Under the pieces are notes generated by a model that did no database searches, was not told the origin of the DNA, and saw only the letters and a program-made list of their open reading frames with translations. Positions 16,101 through 24,715 of a DNA stretch of 64,000 nucleotides are shown in pieces. The stretch comes from Bacteroidia bacterium (lineage in GTDB: Bacteria; Bacteroidota; Bacteroidia; J057; JADKCL01): the NCBI GenBank assembly GCA_020635905.1, contig JACJYV010000003.1, positions 434,001 to 498,000 of the forward strand, written 5' to 3'. A program made the translations under genes and the position numbers. The number at the start of each line of letters is the position of its first letter. Position 1 is the stretch's first letter.

Positions 16101-19100
16101 CTGGCCATGAGTGGCACAGACATCAGCTGCAACGGCGGCAGCGACGGAACCGCGACTGCAACTGTGGGCGGCGGCAATGGAAATTACAGTTATCTGTGGT
16201 CCAATGGCCAAACCACCGCAACCGCCACGGGTCTCACTGCGGGCACCTACGTGGTGACCGTATCCGATACGGCCTTTACCAATGCCACCACTATTACCAC
16301 CACCGTGATCTTCTCCGAAGATTTTGATCCCGCTCCGGCCAACTGGAAACTGGACGATACCACCGGGGTGCTGGATGCCAATTACAACTTCTGGCAGATT
16401 GACGATGACGAGGGCGGGGTACTGCCTCCCGGCTGCGGCGTGGCCAATAACGGGGATCAGACCCTGCATATCACCAGCCAGCTTTTCCCCACTTTTGGCG
16501 CTGCCTACGATGCCGGAGGTGGATTCCTGACCAATACCACCACCAATATGCGGGCCCATACCCCGCTGATCAGTACCATAGGTATTGCCACCCCGATCAC
16601 CATCAACTTCGATTACATCGGAAATGGTCAGGCCCTGCTCGACAATGGTTTTGTGGAATATAATGACGGCTCTGGCTGGACCACTCTGAACCCCTCCCTG
16701 AAAACCCCGGTTTGTGTGGGCGGACAGGGTCTATGGACCGCATTCACTGCGGTATTGCCGGTTTCCTGCAATAACATTCCCAACCTCAGAATCGGATTCC
16801 ACTGGAAGAATAATAACGACGGCATTGGTACCGATCCCTCCATCGCCATCAATAACCTCGAACTGATTACCCAATCTTCAAGTTCAGGTGGAAGTGGTTT
16901 TGTGTTGTGTGAAATTGTGGACTCAATTACCCTGAGCGAACCCACCCCGCTGGTGCTGGTGGGCGATTCCAGTCTGGTTTCCTGTCCGGGAATCAGCAAC
17001 GGAACGGCCTGGGTAACGGTTTCGGGTGGAACACCCGGATATTCCTACGCCTGGAACACCACTCCCGTACAGGTCACGGATACAGCTTACTTCCTGGTGG
17101 TTGGATCCGTGGATGTGACCGTCACTGACGCCAACGGTTGTCAGGATTCCCTGACCATTGGCATAACGGCTGTGCCCGGCATGAACCTGGTCACCTCCTC
17201 CACGGATGTCAGTTGTAACGGAGGCAAAAACGGTACGGCTTCAGTGGCTGTAACCGGCGGAAACGGCAATTATTCCTATTCCTGGAATTCCAACCCCATC
17301 CAGACCACAGCCACGGCTTCCAACCTTTCGGCGGGTAGTTACACCGTCACAGTTACAGACGGGGCGGGCTGTATCAGTCAGGCCACGGTGCTGGTCAACC
17401 AGCCTGCTCAATTGCTGGTGTCGGCCACCGGCACCAATATCTCCTGTGCCGGCGGCAGTGACGGCACCCTGACTGCAGTAGTGGCCGGTGGAACCGGCCC
17501 CTTCAACTACACCTGGAACCCGGGCGGATATTCCAGTTCATTCGTCAGCGGATTACCCATTGGCACCTATACCCTGATCGTGGTCGACGCCAACGGCTGT
17601 ACAGATACGGCTTACCGGGCCCTTTCCGAACCCACCCCGATTTCACTCAACGGAAATACCACCCCCGATCAATGCTGGGTTTCCAACGGCAATGGTACGG
17701 CTCTGGTGAATCCCAGCGGAGGAACTCCGCCCTATACCTACCAGTGGAACACCTTCCCCGTGCAATTTACCCAGTATGCCACCGGCCTCACCCAGGGCAA
17801 TTATACCTGTGTGGTCACGGATGGATTGGGTTGTCAGGATTCGATTACCCTTTCCGTGGCCTACATTCCGCCCCCGACCGTCACACCCGGTCCGGCGGTT
17901 TCCTTCTGCGACGGCGAAGGCGGCGCCCTGATCACAGCCACCCCTTCGGGTGGCACAGGCCCCTACTACTACACCTGGTCCTGCAATCAGCCCATTTGCG
18001 GCCTTGATTCCATCCACGACAACGATCCCATTGCCAACCCCACGGTTACCAGCTGGTATTATGTGACCGTTTCGGACAATAATGGCTGTATCAGCAATAC
18101 GGACTCGGTGCTGGTCACGGTGCTGCCCAAGCCCCTTGTGGATGCCGGTCCCGACGTTTACATCTGTGCTGACAGCGCCCCCTGCAAAATCCTGAATGCA
18201 AGCATTACGGGAGCTCCCGGGCCCTATAATTACCAGTGGCTGCCTTCGGCAGGCCTGAATAATGACACCATCCTGAATCCCTGTGCCCGCCCGGACAGCA
18301 CCACGATTTACACCCTGGTGGTGGTTTCGGTCAACGGTTGTCAGAGCAATTTCACCACCGTGGACACCAACTCTTCGGTCACGGTGCACATCAATCCCAT
18401 GCCGATTGCTGATGCTGGTCCCGACACAAATATTTGTTTCCTCGACACGGTCGAACTGACGGGAATCGGGTACGGCGCCGGACCCAATTACACCTACCAA
18501 TGGAGCCCCGCCACCTATCTCAGCAATTCGAATGTGCCCAACCCGGATGCCTGGCCTGCCCTGTCCACCTGGTACACCCTGGTAGTGTGGTCAAATGGCT
18601 GTCCGAGTTACGGAGATTCGGCCCTGGTGACGGTCCATACCAACCCGACTGCCTCGGCAGGCAACACCAAGGACATTTGCCTCAACGAAGTGGAGGTGCT
18701 GGATGGAGATGCCTCGGGAGATTCAACCTCGAATTCCTATACCTATTACTGGTGGCCATCGACCGGGGTAATTGGCAGTACAGCGGTGGAAGATCTGACC
18801 GTCAGCCCGGATACCTCGACCTGGTACTATGTGCAGGCCACCTCAGAATGGGGCTGCAAGAGCGCAGTTGACTCGGTGCTGTTGCAGGTGATCCCCACGC
18901 CCATTGCAGAAGCGGGCCCGGATAAGATCATTTGCGAGGGGCACAGCGTGCAACTCGACGGTTTCTATGGCTATACTTCGACCGCGGCGGCTCCTGCCAA
19001 CCAGGTGTACATTACCTGGACCCCGCCTGATTCCCTCAGCAGCACCACCATCGCCACTCCCATGGCCCACCCGGTGGTCAGTACCTATTATTACATGACC

Positions 19101-20153
19101 GTGCAGTATAATCTGTGCTCCACCATGGACTCGGTACTGGTGACGGTTATGCCCGACCTGGGTGCCACTGCTACCGTGGACACCAATGTAATCTGCGAAG
19201 GCGACTCAGTTCAGTTGCTGTCTTCAGGCGGACTGGGCAGCGCCCAGTTCAACTGGTATCCGCCCACCGGGCTGAGCGACCCGCAGGCCACCAATCCCAA
19301 GGCGGCACCCTCCGTTTCCACCACTTACATGCTGATCGTTTCCGAAGGCGGATGCGAGGACACGGTGGAAGTGCCGATTGAGGTACTGCCTACCCCTGAG
19401 GCTTCCTTTATCCATTCGGTCAAGGAGGGTTGTGTGCCTTTCACGGTCAATTTCCTCGAAAATGGCAGCGGAGGAGTGGCTTACACCTTCAACTTTGGCG
19501 ACGGCACCGCGGTATCCAACGAGCCCAACCCAACCCATGAGTACACTACTCCGGGCATTTTCCCGGTCAGACTGACCGCGGTAAGCCAGGGAGGTTGCAG
19601 CAGTACCACCGATCCGGTTTATGTGGTGGTGGACGATACGGCCACCGCAGAATTCACCTCTGACCCTGCTTACCCGGCGCAACTGGCGCTGCCAGGTACG
19701 GAAGTTGGATTTATCAATCAATCCAATCTGGCTACTTACTGGCTCTGGGACTTTGGTGACGGGGTTACCTCGGGTGATCAGTTCCCAAGCCACCAGTTTA
19801 CAGAGCCGGGCACCTACTGGGTCACCCTGACCGTGGCAAACAGCATGGGTTGTATCACCCATGTGACGCATGGTCCCTACCTGGTGGTAAGTCCCGAATT
19901 GCTGATCCCCAATGTGTTTACGCCCAATGGTGACGGCTTCCAGGACCGCTTCATTGTGACCTACACGGGCTCACAGCCCTTCCTGATGACGATTACGGAC
20001 CGCTGGGGTGTGCAGCACTACAACGGCCGCAATAAAAACGAGGGATGGGATGGCAAGACGATCGACGGAGCAGATGCGAAGGAAGGGGTGTATTTTTATA
20101 CCGTGACCATTGGCGGGAAGGAGTTTGTGGGGAATCTGACCTTATTAAGGTAG
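13161..20153 (+). CDS. Giant cell-surface adhesin: choice-of-anchor L, SprB repeats, PKD, CHU_C tail
   Basis: A 2330-residue exported protein with a signal peptide (hydrophobic core SLFLLLAFFVFSAQLNAQ). The order is: choice-of-anchor L domain (about 30-270, with the VFGSEEYPEFV motif), Calx-beta-like domain (275-375), Ig-like and PKD units (to about 555), then a run of SprB repeats (pattern VSCNGGSDGTA...GTYTVTVTDANGC) to about 1590. Two of these repeats carry inserted modules of about 200 residues. Further Ig-like units (ADAGPD...) run to about 2075, two PKD domains to about 2240, and the C-terminal gliding-motility CHU_C domain (IPNVFTPNGDGFQDRF) to the end. CHU_C is a type B T9SS signal, as in SprB of Flavobacterium, a surface adhesin moved by the gliding motor. 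Function is inferred as surface adhesion. Single gene with its own terminator. Confidence 0.92.
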   Translation: MLRTRMHTSWHPIKSLFLLLAFFVFSAQLNAQLTTQANSNAVQLANALMGPGISVSNVVLNCPAGASGFFQSNNSNIGLASGVLLTSGSVTNAGGLNSSNSSGVNNLGGGDSQLDNLTTSSTFDACALEFDFVANCDTIQIAYVFGSEEYPEFVNSGVNDVFAFFISGPGYVGAVNIAVIPGTSTAISIDNVNTGNWQCGGVPTGCTNCAYYVDNCGGTTVQYDGFTVPLVAKAAVVPCSTYHVKLAIADAGDGIYDSGVFLEQNGIQCASAITVSSQTNSALANNAVEGCVDGIFTFFRLGDTTVADTLNYIVQGSATPGVDYTPLSGQVIIPAGDTAVSVIITAFADNLPEGTESIIVILPDTICSMVQYDTAYIYIVDPPEADAGPDHSFCIGGSAQMGTSNNPALTYTWVPPTFLNNSTISNPTTTPSQDSTFIYYVAIVDTNGCSDTDSVAITVFPLPTSDFTVTSMVCIGSNATVTYTGTSTQGAVFAWSFGVGGSVVSGSGSGPYQITYSSAGVKTISLTVTDSTGCVSTVTQVNITVAAPATLSTAPTGVSCPGASDGSIDLTVNGGTSPFTFAWTGPGSFTSAVEDPSGLAAGSYDVTVTDSLGCTSTANVVVTAPPGSLWPFIIPTNVNCNGASDGAANLSVTGGNAPFSFLWSNGAITEDISNLAPGTYYVAIQDANGCTITDSVVISEPSALGINFVVTDVACNGDSNGIIEASGTGGHGHYSYVWTPGGATSDSIGALAPGTYVLTLTDSSLNDNDVLLYFEDFDGYAPWLINVPTGINQPDSNFWVISDNEGGVPPPGCGLANNGNNTLHITSQFCPTCGAAYDAGGVITNTTTQLRAESPMINTVGYSNLTLEFDYIANGDALKDNCSVWFNAGGGWTLLNASIKSPVCINAQGQWTLFTAALPASCNNIPNLQIGFEWVNDNDGLGTDPSVAINDVRITSPGIGPVVLCSFVDSATVNDPAPLTLAMSGTDISCNGGSDGTATATVGGGNGNYSYLWSNGQTTATATGLTAGTYVVTVSDTAFTNATTITTTVIFSEDFDPAPANWKLDDTTGVLDANYNFWQIDDDEGGVLPPGCGVANNGDQTLHITSQLFPTFGAAYDAGGGFLTNTTTNMRAHTPLISTIGIATPITINFDYIGNGQALLDNGFVEYNDGSGWTTLNPSLKTPVCVGGQGLWTAFTAVLPVSCNNIPNLRIGFHWKNNNDGIGTDPSIAINNLELITQSSSSGGSGFVLCEIVDSITLSEPTPLVLVGDSSLVSCPGISNGTAWVTVSGGTPGYSYAWNTTPVQVTDTAYFLVVGSVDVTVTDANGCQDSLTIGITAVPGMNLVTSSTDVSCNGGKNGTASVAVTGGNGNYSYSWNSNPIQTTATASNLSAGSYTVTVTDGAGCISQATVLVNQPAQLLVSATGTNISCAGGSDGTLTAVVAGGTGPFNYTWNPGGYSSSFVSGLPIGTYTLIVVDANGCTDTAYRALSEPTPISLNGNTTPDQCWVSNGNGTALVNPSGGTPPYTYQWNTFPVQFTQYATGLTQGNYTCVVTDGLGCQDSITLSVAYIPPPTVTPGPAVSFCDGEGGALITATPSGGTGPYYYTWSCNQPICGLDSIHDNDPIANPTVTSWYYVTVSDNNGCISNTDSVLVTVLPKPLVDAGPDVYICADSAPCKILNASITGAPGPYNYQWLPSAGLNNDTILNPCARPDSTTIYTLVVVSVNGCQSNFTTVDTNSSVTVHINPMPIADAGPDTNICFLDTVELTGIGYGAGPNYTYQWSPATYLSNSNVPNPDAWPALSTWYTLVVWSNGCPSYGDSALVTVHTNPTASAGNTKDICLNEVEVLDGDASGDSTSNSYTYYWWPSTGVIGSTAVEDLTVSPDTSTWYYVQATSEWGCKSAVDSVLLQVIPTPIAEAGPDKIICEGHSVQLDGFYGYTSTAAAPANQVYITWTPPDSLSSTTIATPMAHPVVSTYYYMTVQYNLCSTMDSVLVTVMPDLGATATVDTNVICEGDSVQLLSSGGLGSAQFNWYPPTGLSDPQATNPKAAPSVSTTYMLIVSEGGCEDTVEVPIEVLPTPEASFIHSVKEGCVPFTVNFLENGSGGVAYTFNFGDGTAVSNEPNPTHEYTTPGIFPVRLTAVSQGGCSSTTDPVYVVVDDTATAEFTSDPAYPAQLALPGTEVGFINQSNLATYWLWDFGDGVTSGDQFPSHQFTEPGTYWVTLTVANSMGCITHVTHGPYLVVSPELLIPNVFTPNGDGFQDRFIVTYTGSQPFLMTITDRWGVQHYNGRNKNEGWDGKTIDGADAKEGVYFYTVTIGGKEFVGNLTLLR

Positions 20154-20180
20154 AGTCAGTCCCGGATTTCCAAAAATAAC

Positions 20181-20207
20181 AACGGCCACCCCTCGGGGTG
20201 GCCGTTT
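20181..20207 (+). terminator. Terminator of the giant adhesin gene
   Basis: AACGGCCACCCC / GGGGTGGCCGTTT with a short loop: a perfect stem of about 11 bp ending in three Ts. Nearly symmetrical, so it may also serve the leftward HTH gene. Confidence 0.8.
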
Positions 20208-20240
20208 CGGTTTAGGGTAGTTTGGCGGATAGTTCAGTGG

Positions 20241-20600
20241 TCAGTTGCCCCTGATTTTTTCCTCTAATAAACGGTTAATCTTTTCCAGGTAATCCACCTG
20301 TTTTTTGTAATTGTCGAGATTGTCCTTGCATAACTGAAGGTCTTCGCGGCATTTTTTGAGATACTGCTTCATCTGCCCCACTTCCTTGACATTTCCCTCC
20401 AGTTCGGAAGTGTAACTGGCAAAAAAATCATATTTCAGAGCCACGGACACTTTCCACAGCAATTCTGTATCGAGAGATTTCCGTTTGAAAATCCCGTAAA
20501 TGTTTTGCTTGGAGGTATTGATCAGTAAACCCAACTCGGTGGGGCCGATTCGTAACTCTCTGGCTCGTTTCTTAATTCGTTCGCCGATATGCAACTTCAT
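20241..20600 (-). CDS. Xre-type HTH regulator with coiled-coil tail
   Basis: The 119-residue protein begins with a helix-turn-helix domain of the Cro/CI type (residues 5-62; IGPTELGLLINTSKQNIYGI is the recognition region) and continues as a long charged coiled coil (about 70-117, with repeated Leu at heptad positions). Such short HTH-coil proteins are common in Bacteroidota and probably dimerise through the coil. Targets are unknown. It is convergent with the adhesin gene and followed by an A+T-rich 670-bp gap on its upstream side. Confidence 0.8.
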   Translation of the reverse strand: MKLHIGERIKKRARELRIGPTELGLLINTSKQNIYGIFKRKSLDTELLWKVSVALKYDFFASYTSELEGNVKEVGQMKQYLKKCREDLQLCKDNLDNYKKQVDYLEKINRLLEEKIRGN

Positions 20601-21269
20601 GGAGCAAATATGTCAAATTAGTAATGAATTGAGGTTAAGCGCTCAGTATGTAATTTCTGAAAAGGGTATATTTTGAAATTACCCTTGCCATATTATTTGA
20701 GAACAAATTAATCACAATTCCTGACCTGATTTTAAAGGCTGCGTGTTAACAGTGTTATAAAAAACTATCAATCAGACGCTTATAAACGGGAAAAGTAATG
20801 GGGACTTTTTTTCAGACCGCTTCACAAGTCCGAATTCTGAGAAATTTCCTGTCACAAACCTCATGAGGGAAACGGTTCCTGAAAAGCTGGATTAAAAGGC
20901 TTCAAGATTAGAAATACAAAGGGAATTTTGTCAATCAGGAGTTGCCCCAACCCGGTCTTAAAATGGCATAAATTCTGTGAAACAGGCATAATTAAAAAGA
21001 AATCTAAAATTGGCAGACAATAAAATTCAGGGGCAAAAAAAGTAACATTTTTATTGAATGAGATTCTGAAAAACAAGGGATTACACGCATTGCAACTTTT
21101 TTTAATATTTTTCCATGGTTTAACATATGATTATTACCAACTTTAAAACAATACAAATAAGGTAATTTTCAACTGTCGTTGGCAACAAACTACTAAACCA
21201 GTTTTTTTTTATTAAGACCTCTAAATCTGATTCCGCATTGTGGAGGGCAGGGAATATTGATTGAGCTAT
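20601..21269. other. A+T-rich intergenic region
   Basis: About 670 bp between divergent genes. It is visibly richer in A+T than the surrounding sequence, with several A and T runs. Open frames are short and lack coding features, and I see no RNA gene. It must hold the promoters of the HTH gene and of the 118-residue gene but no clear TTTG/TAnnTTTG pair stands out. Confidence 0.5.
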
Positions 21270-21626
21270 ATGGCATCAAGAAGAACAGAGTTTTTGAAAC
21301 TCGTAAAAACAAACCTTTTAATTCAGTTTCCTGAATCGGGAGGATGGGGAATGACCGAAGGGAAGGAATGGAAAGGATACAAAATTGACTTTGTAATTGA
21401 ACGCAAGGAGGGCTCCAAGCGGTTTCGCCAGGTGGTGAAAGCCATTCACGACTGTTCCGTTGGTCCCAACGAAATCAAGCACCTGAACATGGCGGCCCGC
21501 CGCATGTCAGGGCGCTACGTCAAGATCGAAGGCAAGCTGATCGCCCTGCCCGAAAACGGAAATCCATTATTGCTGGAAAGTGGATTTTCTGTGATGAAAG
21601 TGCCCGGCTTTTTGTGCGGGGATTAA
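21270..21626 (+). CDS. Conserved-looking unknown protein, 118 residues
   Basis: Start chosen at the ATG at 21270 (a TTG lies three codons upstream). It is small, basic and soluble. The central strand-like segment YKIDFVIERKEGSKRFRQVV followed by a helix with His and Asn (EIKHLNMAARRMSG) hints at an alpha/beta core. The D...ExK spacing is too short to call a PD-(D/E)xK nuclease. Codon use matches the neighbours. It stands alone, separated from the leftward LytTR gene by 7-bp arrays. Function not recognised. Confidence 0.6.
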   Translation: MASRRTEFLKLVKTNLLIQFPESGGWGMTEGKEWKGYKIDFVIERKEGSKRFRQVVKAIHDCSVGPNEIKHLNMAARRMSGRYVKIEGKLIALPENGNPLLLESGFSVMKVPGFLCGD

Positions 21627-21635
21627 ACCGCAGGG

Positions 21636-21691
21636 CGGTTTTCAGTTTACGGTTTGCGGTTTACAGTTTACGGTTTACGGTTTACGGTTTG
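21636..21691. repeat. 7-bp-period array (CGGTTTA type)
   Basis: Eight uninterrupted 7-bp units: CGGTTTT, CAGTTTA, CGGTTTG, CGGTTTA, CAGTTTA, CGGTTTA, CGGTTTA, CGGTTTG. They lie between the two converging genes, starting ten bases after the stop of the 118-residue gene. Confidence 0.85.
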
Positions 21692-21725
21692 AAAACGACC
21701 AGAGCCAAAGGCCCTCTTTGGGACA

Positions 21726-21753
21726 AACCACCAACCACCAACCACCAACTAAA
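21726..21753. repeat. 7-bp-period array (AACCACC type), inverted partner
   Basis: Four units AACCACC, AACCACC, AACCACC, AACTAAA, the last overlapping the LytTR gene stop codon. The AACC core is complementary to the GGTT core of the array at 21636-21691, so the two could pair as a long hairpin around a 34-base spacer. Confidence 0.75.
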
Positions 21754-22504
21754 ACCTTGCCAGCAGTTCATCCTTGCGGGCTGGAGCTACCTCCACCGCG
21801 GTGCCGTCGCTCATGATCACCTGGCCGCCTTTGCCTTTTTTATAGCCTTTGACATACTGCAGGTTGATGAGGTGCGAGCGGTGCACCCGCAAAAAATCGC
21901 ACTCCGTCAGCAATTCGTCGTAAAATTTGAGGGTGCGGCAAATGACCCGTTTGCTGCCGTCCGCCAGGTAAAAATCCGTGAAATTTCCATTTCCCTGGCA
22001 CCTGATCACATCCTTTACCTTCACCACTTCAAATCCATCCAGCACAGGCAGCACCACTTTGCGGTTTTGAAACTGCTCAGTTTGCATGTTTTCCATCAGG
22101 ATGCGGGTCTTGAAATTGCCCTCATGCTTGTTGCGGGCCTCGGCCGCCCGTTCCACCGCGGTAATCAACTCATCAATGTCAATGGGTTTGAGGATATAAT
22201 ACACCGCGCTGAAATTGAGGGCTTTCATGGCATAATGGCTGTAAGCCGTAATAAAAATGGCCTCAAAGCCCAGATCACCCACTTCTTCGAGCAGGTCAAA
22301 GGCATTTCCATAAGGCATTTCCACGTCCAAAAACACCAGATCGGGCCGCAACTCACGGATGACGGTGATGCCTTCCTTTACGGTGGTCCCCTCCCCCACC
22401 ACTTCGACCTGGGGACAATACTTTTCAAGGTAGCGGCGCAGGGTCTCGCGGCTGGCCTGTTCGTCTTCGACCATTACGGCCCGGAGTTTGGGAGAAGTGC
22501 TCAT
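21749..22504 (-). CDS. LytTR-family response regulator
   Basis: 251 residues. A receiver domain (about 7-125) has the acidic pair E13/D14, phosphoacceptor D60 in LVFLDVEM, Thr in the FITAY strand and K in ILKP. A LytTR DNA-binding domain (about 147-250) has the GNGNFTDFYLADG and FLRVHRSHLIN motifs. It overlaps the sensor kinase gene by four bases (ATGA), so the pair is made together. It would be phosphorylated by the adjacent kinase and bind direct-repeat sites in target promoters. The targets are not evident in this window. Confidence 0.95.
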   Translation of the reverse strand: MSTSPKLRAVMVEDEQASRETLRRYLEKYCPQVEVVGEGTTVKEGITVIRELRPDLVFLDVEMPYGNAFDLLEEVGDLGFEAIFITAYSHYAMKALNFSAVYYILKPIDIDELITAVERAAEARNKHEGNFKTRILMENMQTEQFQNRKVVLPVLDGFEVVKVKDVIRCQGNGNFTDFYLADGSKRVICRTLKFYDELLTECDFLRVHRSHLINLQYVKGYKKGKGGQVIMSDGTAVEVAPARKDELLARF

Positions 22505-24501
22505 ATCGTCAGATCTTCACGGTCCAGGGCATGTCTGAGGGGAATGCGCAGGGTGACGCGGGTGCCGGCGGCTTTTCCGTTTTGCTGCAGGTCCTCGATG
22601 CTGACCGTGAGTTGGGTTTGGTATAATTCGTTGATAATATTCAATCGCTCCGAAGTGTTTTTCAGCCCGGTGGAATTGTGCTCTTTCTGATGCATGGTCT
22701 TGAGTTCCAATGAACGGGCCCGGCCAATGCCATTATCCTCCACTTTCACCACAATATCATGGGCATCTTTGGAAATTTCCACCTTCAAAAACCCTTTTTC
22801 AGGCTTGTAGCGCAGCCCGTGCCAGATCGCATTCTCGATGTAGGGCTGGATCAGCATGGGCGGCACGGAAAGGGAGTCCTGTTCGAGGTCGGGGGCAACC
22901 TGGAAAGAGTATTCGAATTTATCTTTGAAACGAAAGTGTTCCAGATTGAGATAAATCCCCAGAATCTCTACTTCGCGGGACAGGGAAATGAACTCATGCT
23001 GGGAATTGTCGAGCACGGCCCGCATCAGGCGGCTGAATTCTGACAGGAATTTATTGGCCGAGCGTTCGTCGTTGCTGGCGATGAAACTGTTGACTGAGTT
23101 GAGGGAATTGAAGATAAAATGGGGATTCATCTGGCTGCGCAGGGATTTCAGGGCCAGCAATTGGTTGGCTTTGCGCCGCGCCCGGCTGCTGCGCCAGATC
23201 AGAAACCCGGCCAGCACAGTCACGCCCAGCAAACCAACCAGCAGGCCATTGATCCAACGCTGACGCTCTAACCCTTCTTCCTGCACCAGGGATTCGCGGC
23301 GCAAAACCTCCATTTCCTTCTCGGTCAGATCCTGGCTGCGCACCAGCAGTTCGATCCGTTCCTCGCGGCGGGAAATTTCCTCATTGAGCGCCAGAGCCGC
23401 GGCTTCCTCTTCTTCCTGCCGCGCCTGTAGGCTGTCCACAATGGAGACATAGCTTTTGTAGGATTCGAGGGCCTTTTTGTAATCTCCCAACTCTTCATAG
23501 GCTTTGGAAAGGGCCTCCACTGCCTTGCTCTGCTCCTTGAGCTGCCCACTTTCCTGATTGATCTTGATGGACGATTCAAGGTAGGGAATGGCCTGAATGG
23601 TGTTATTATTGGAAAGGTAGCTGCGGGCCAGGGAAATATTGGCTTCGCTCTGCACCCGGCTGTCCCGTTTTTTCTTGTTCAATTCCAGCACCTGTTTCTG
23701 GTAGCTGATCTGTTCCCCGTAATTGGAGCGCTGCTGCTGATAGACGTTGGTGAGATTATTATAGCCATTGACCAGATTAAAAGTGTCAGAGGCAATGGTG
23801 GCAGAATGAGTAGCCAGTTTGTAGTATTCAATGGCTTTGGCCGTGTCGGCCATTTCCAGATAAACGGTACCCAGGTTATTATACGAATCTGCGATACCTG
23901 CTTCGTCGTTATTCTTGCGGTACATTTCCAGCAGGGTTTTGTAGCGATTGGCGGCCAGGGGAAATTCTTTCATTTTGAAATACACCCTTGCAATGTCCTT
24001 CTGGGCCTGCATGAAGGCCTTGCTGTTGCCGTTGCGCTCCGCGCGTTTGGCCGAAATCAGGAAAAACTCCAGCGAACGGCCATAATTGCCTGCTTTTTCA
24101 TGGGAAAGTGCCAGATTCTGGTAAGCATTATTCAATCCTTCCTCATTTTCCACCTCCCGAAAAAGCCCCAGGGCTTTTTCGAAATGCTGAATGGCGAGGT
24201 CGTATTTGCCGAGCTGATAACTTACCAGACCGAAGGTATGGTAGGACCAGCCTTCGGCCTGTTTGTCTTTGCTCTGCACGCTCATTTCAAGGGCTTTTTC
24301 GACCTTGTCGAGGGCTTCTTTGGGGTTGGAACTGTTGAGCGAGCGGGCCTGTTCCAGTTGGTTATAAATTTCGGTGCCCCGCTGGTTTCCGGCGGGGAGC
24401 ACAAAGGTGACCGAATCCTGAAATTGCTGAGCGCAGATCAGTAGCGGGGCCAAAAACAGCATGAATAATGTCAGGCGTATTCTCACGAATTCAAAACGCA
24501 T
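22501..24501 (-). CDS. LytS-type sensor histidine kinase with periplasmic TPR domain
   Basis: I start it at the ATG at 24501, which gives a signal peptide (MRFEFVRIRLTLFMLFLAPL); the longer frame begins at TTG. The 666-residue protein has a periplasmic array of about seven TPR repeats (residues 40-360), a charged coiled coil, one membrane span (WINGLLVGLLGVTVLAGFLIW, near 405-425), then a His_kinase domain. Phosphoacceptor H461 is in QMNPHFIFNSLNS, and an HATPase_c domain with IENAIWHGL and DNGIGRARS motifs follows. The layout is typical of Bacteroidota TPR-LytS kinases. The signal sensed by the TPRs is unknown. It forms an operon with the LytTR regulator. Confidence 0.93.
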   Translation of the reverse strand: MRFEFVRIRLTLFMLFLAPLLICAQQFQDSVTFVLPAGNQRGTEIYNQLEQARSLNSSNPKEALDKVEKALEMSVQSKDKQAEGWSYHTFGLVSYQLGKYDLAIQHFEKALGLFREVENEEGLNNAYQNLALSHEKAGNYGRSLEFFLISAKRAERNGNSKAFMQAQKDIARVYFKMKEFPLAANRYKTLLEMYRKNNDEAGIADSYNNLGTVYLEMADTAKAIEYYKLATHSATIASDTFNLVNGYNNLTNVYQQQRSNYGEQISYQKQVLELNKKKRDSRVQSEANISLARSYLSNNNTIQAIPYLESSIKINQESGQLKEQSKAVEALSKAYEELGDYKKALESYKSYVSIVDSLQARQEEEEAAALALNEEISRREERIELLVRSQDLTEKEMEVLRRESLVQEEGLERQRWINGLLVGLLGVTVLAGFLIWRSSRARRKANQLLALKSLRSQMNPHFIFNSLNSVNSFIASNDERSANKFLSEFSRLMRAVLDNSQHEFISLSREVEILGIYLNLEHFRFKDKFEYSFQVAPDLEQDSLSVPPMLIQPYIENAIWHGLRYKPEKGFLKVEISKDAHDIVVKVEDNGIGRARSLELKTMHQKEHNSTGLKNTSERLNIINELYQTQLTVSIEDLQQNGKAAGTRVTLRIPLRHALDREDLTI

Positions 24502-24715
24502 TTTGCAGGGACAAACATATAAAAACTTCTGTAAGGAGAAAAACGCCCTGCCGTAAATTTGCCTGATTATCAATCAATTACAATATCCGATTTTCCCCTT
24601 CATCCAGCCGGGCGGACGTTTGGTCCAGTGAAAGGGATTCCCCGCTCATTTCCCCTGTTTTTTGCAGAACCAGACCCATAGGTTTGAGGTAGAATGAGGA
24701 CAAAATCAAATTACC

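Noticed and set aside
21270..21626. PD-(D/E)xK nuclease
   Set aside because: The IDFVIERK segment has Asp and ExK too close together for the usual motif spacing and no other support was seen.
21614..22690. 358-codon rightward open frame
   Set aside because: It runs opposite the LytTR regulator and kinase end, which have complete conserved motifs; the antisense product shows no family features.
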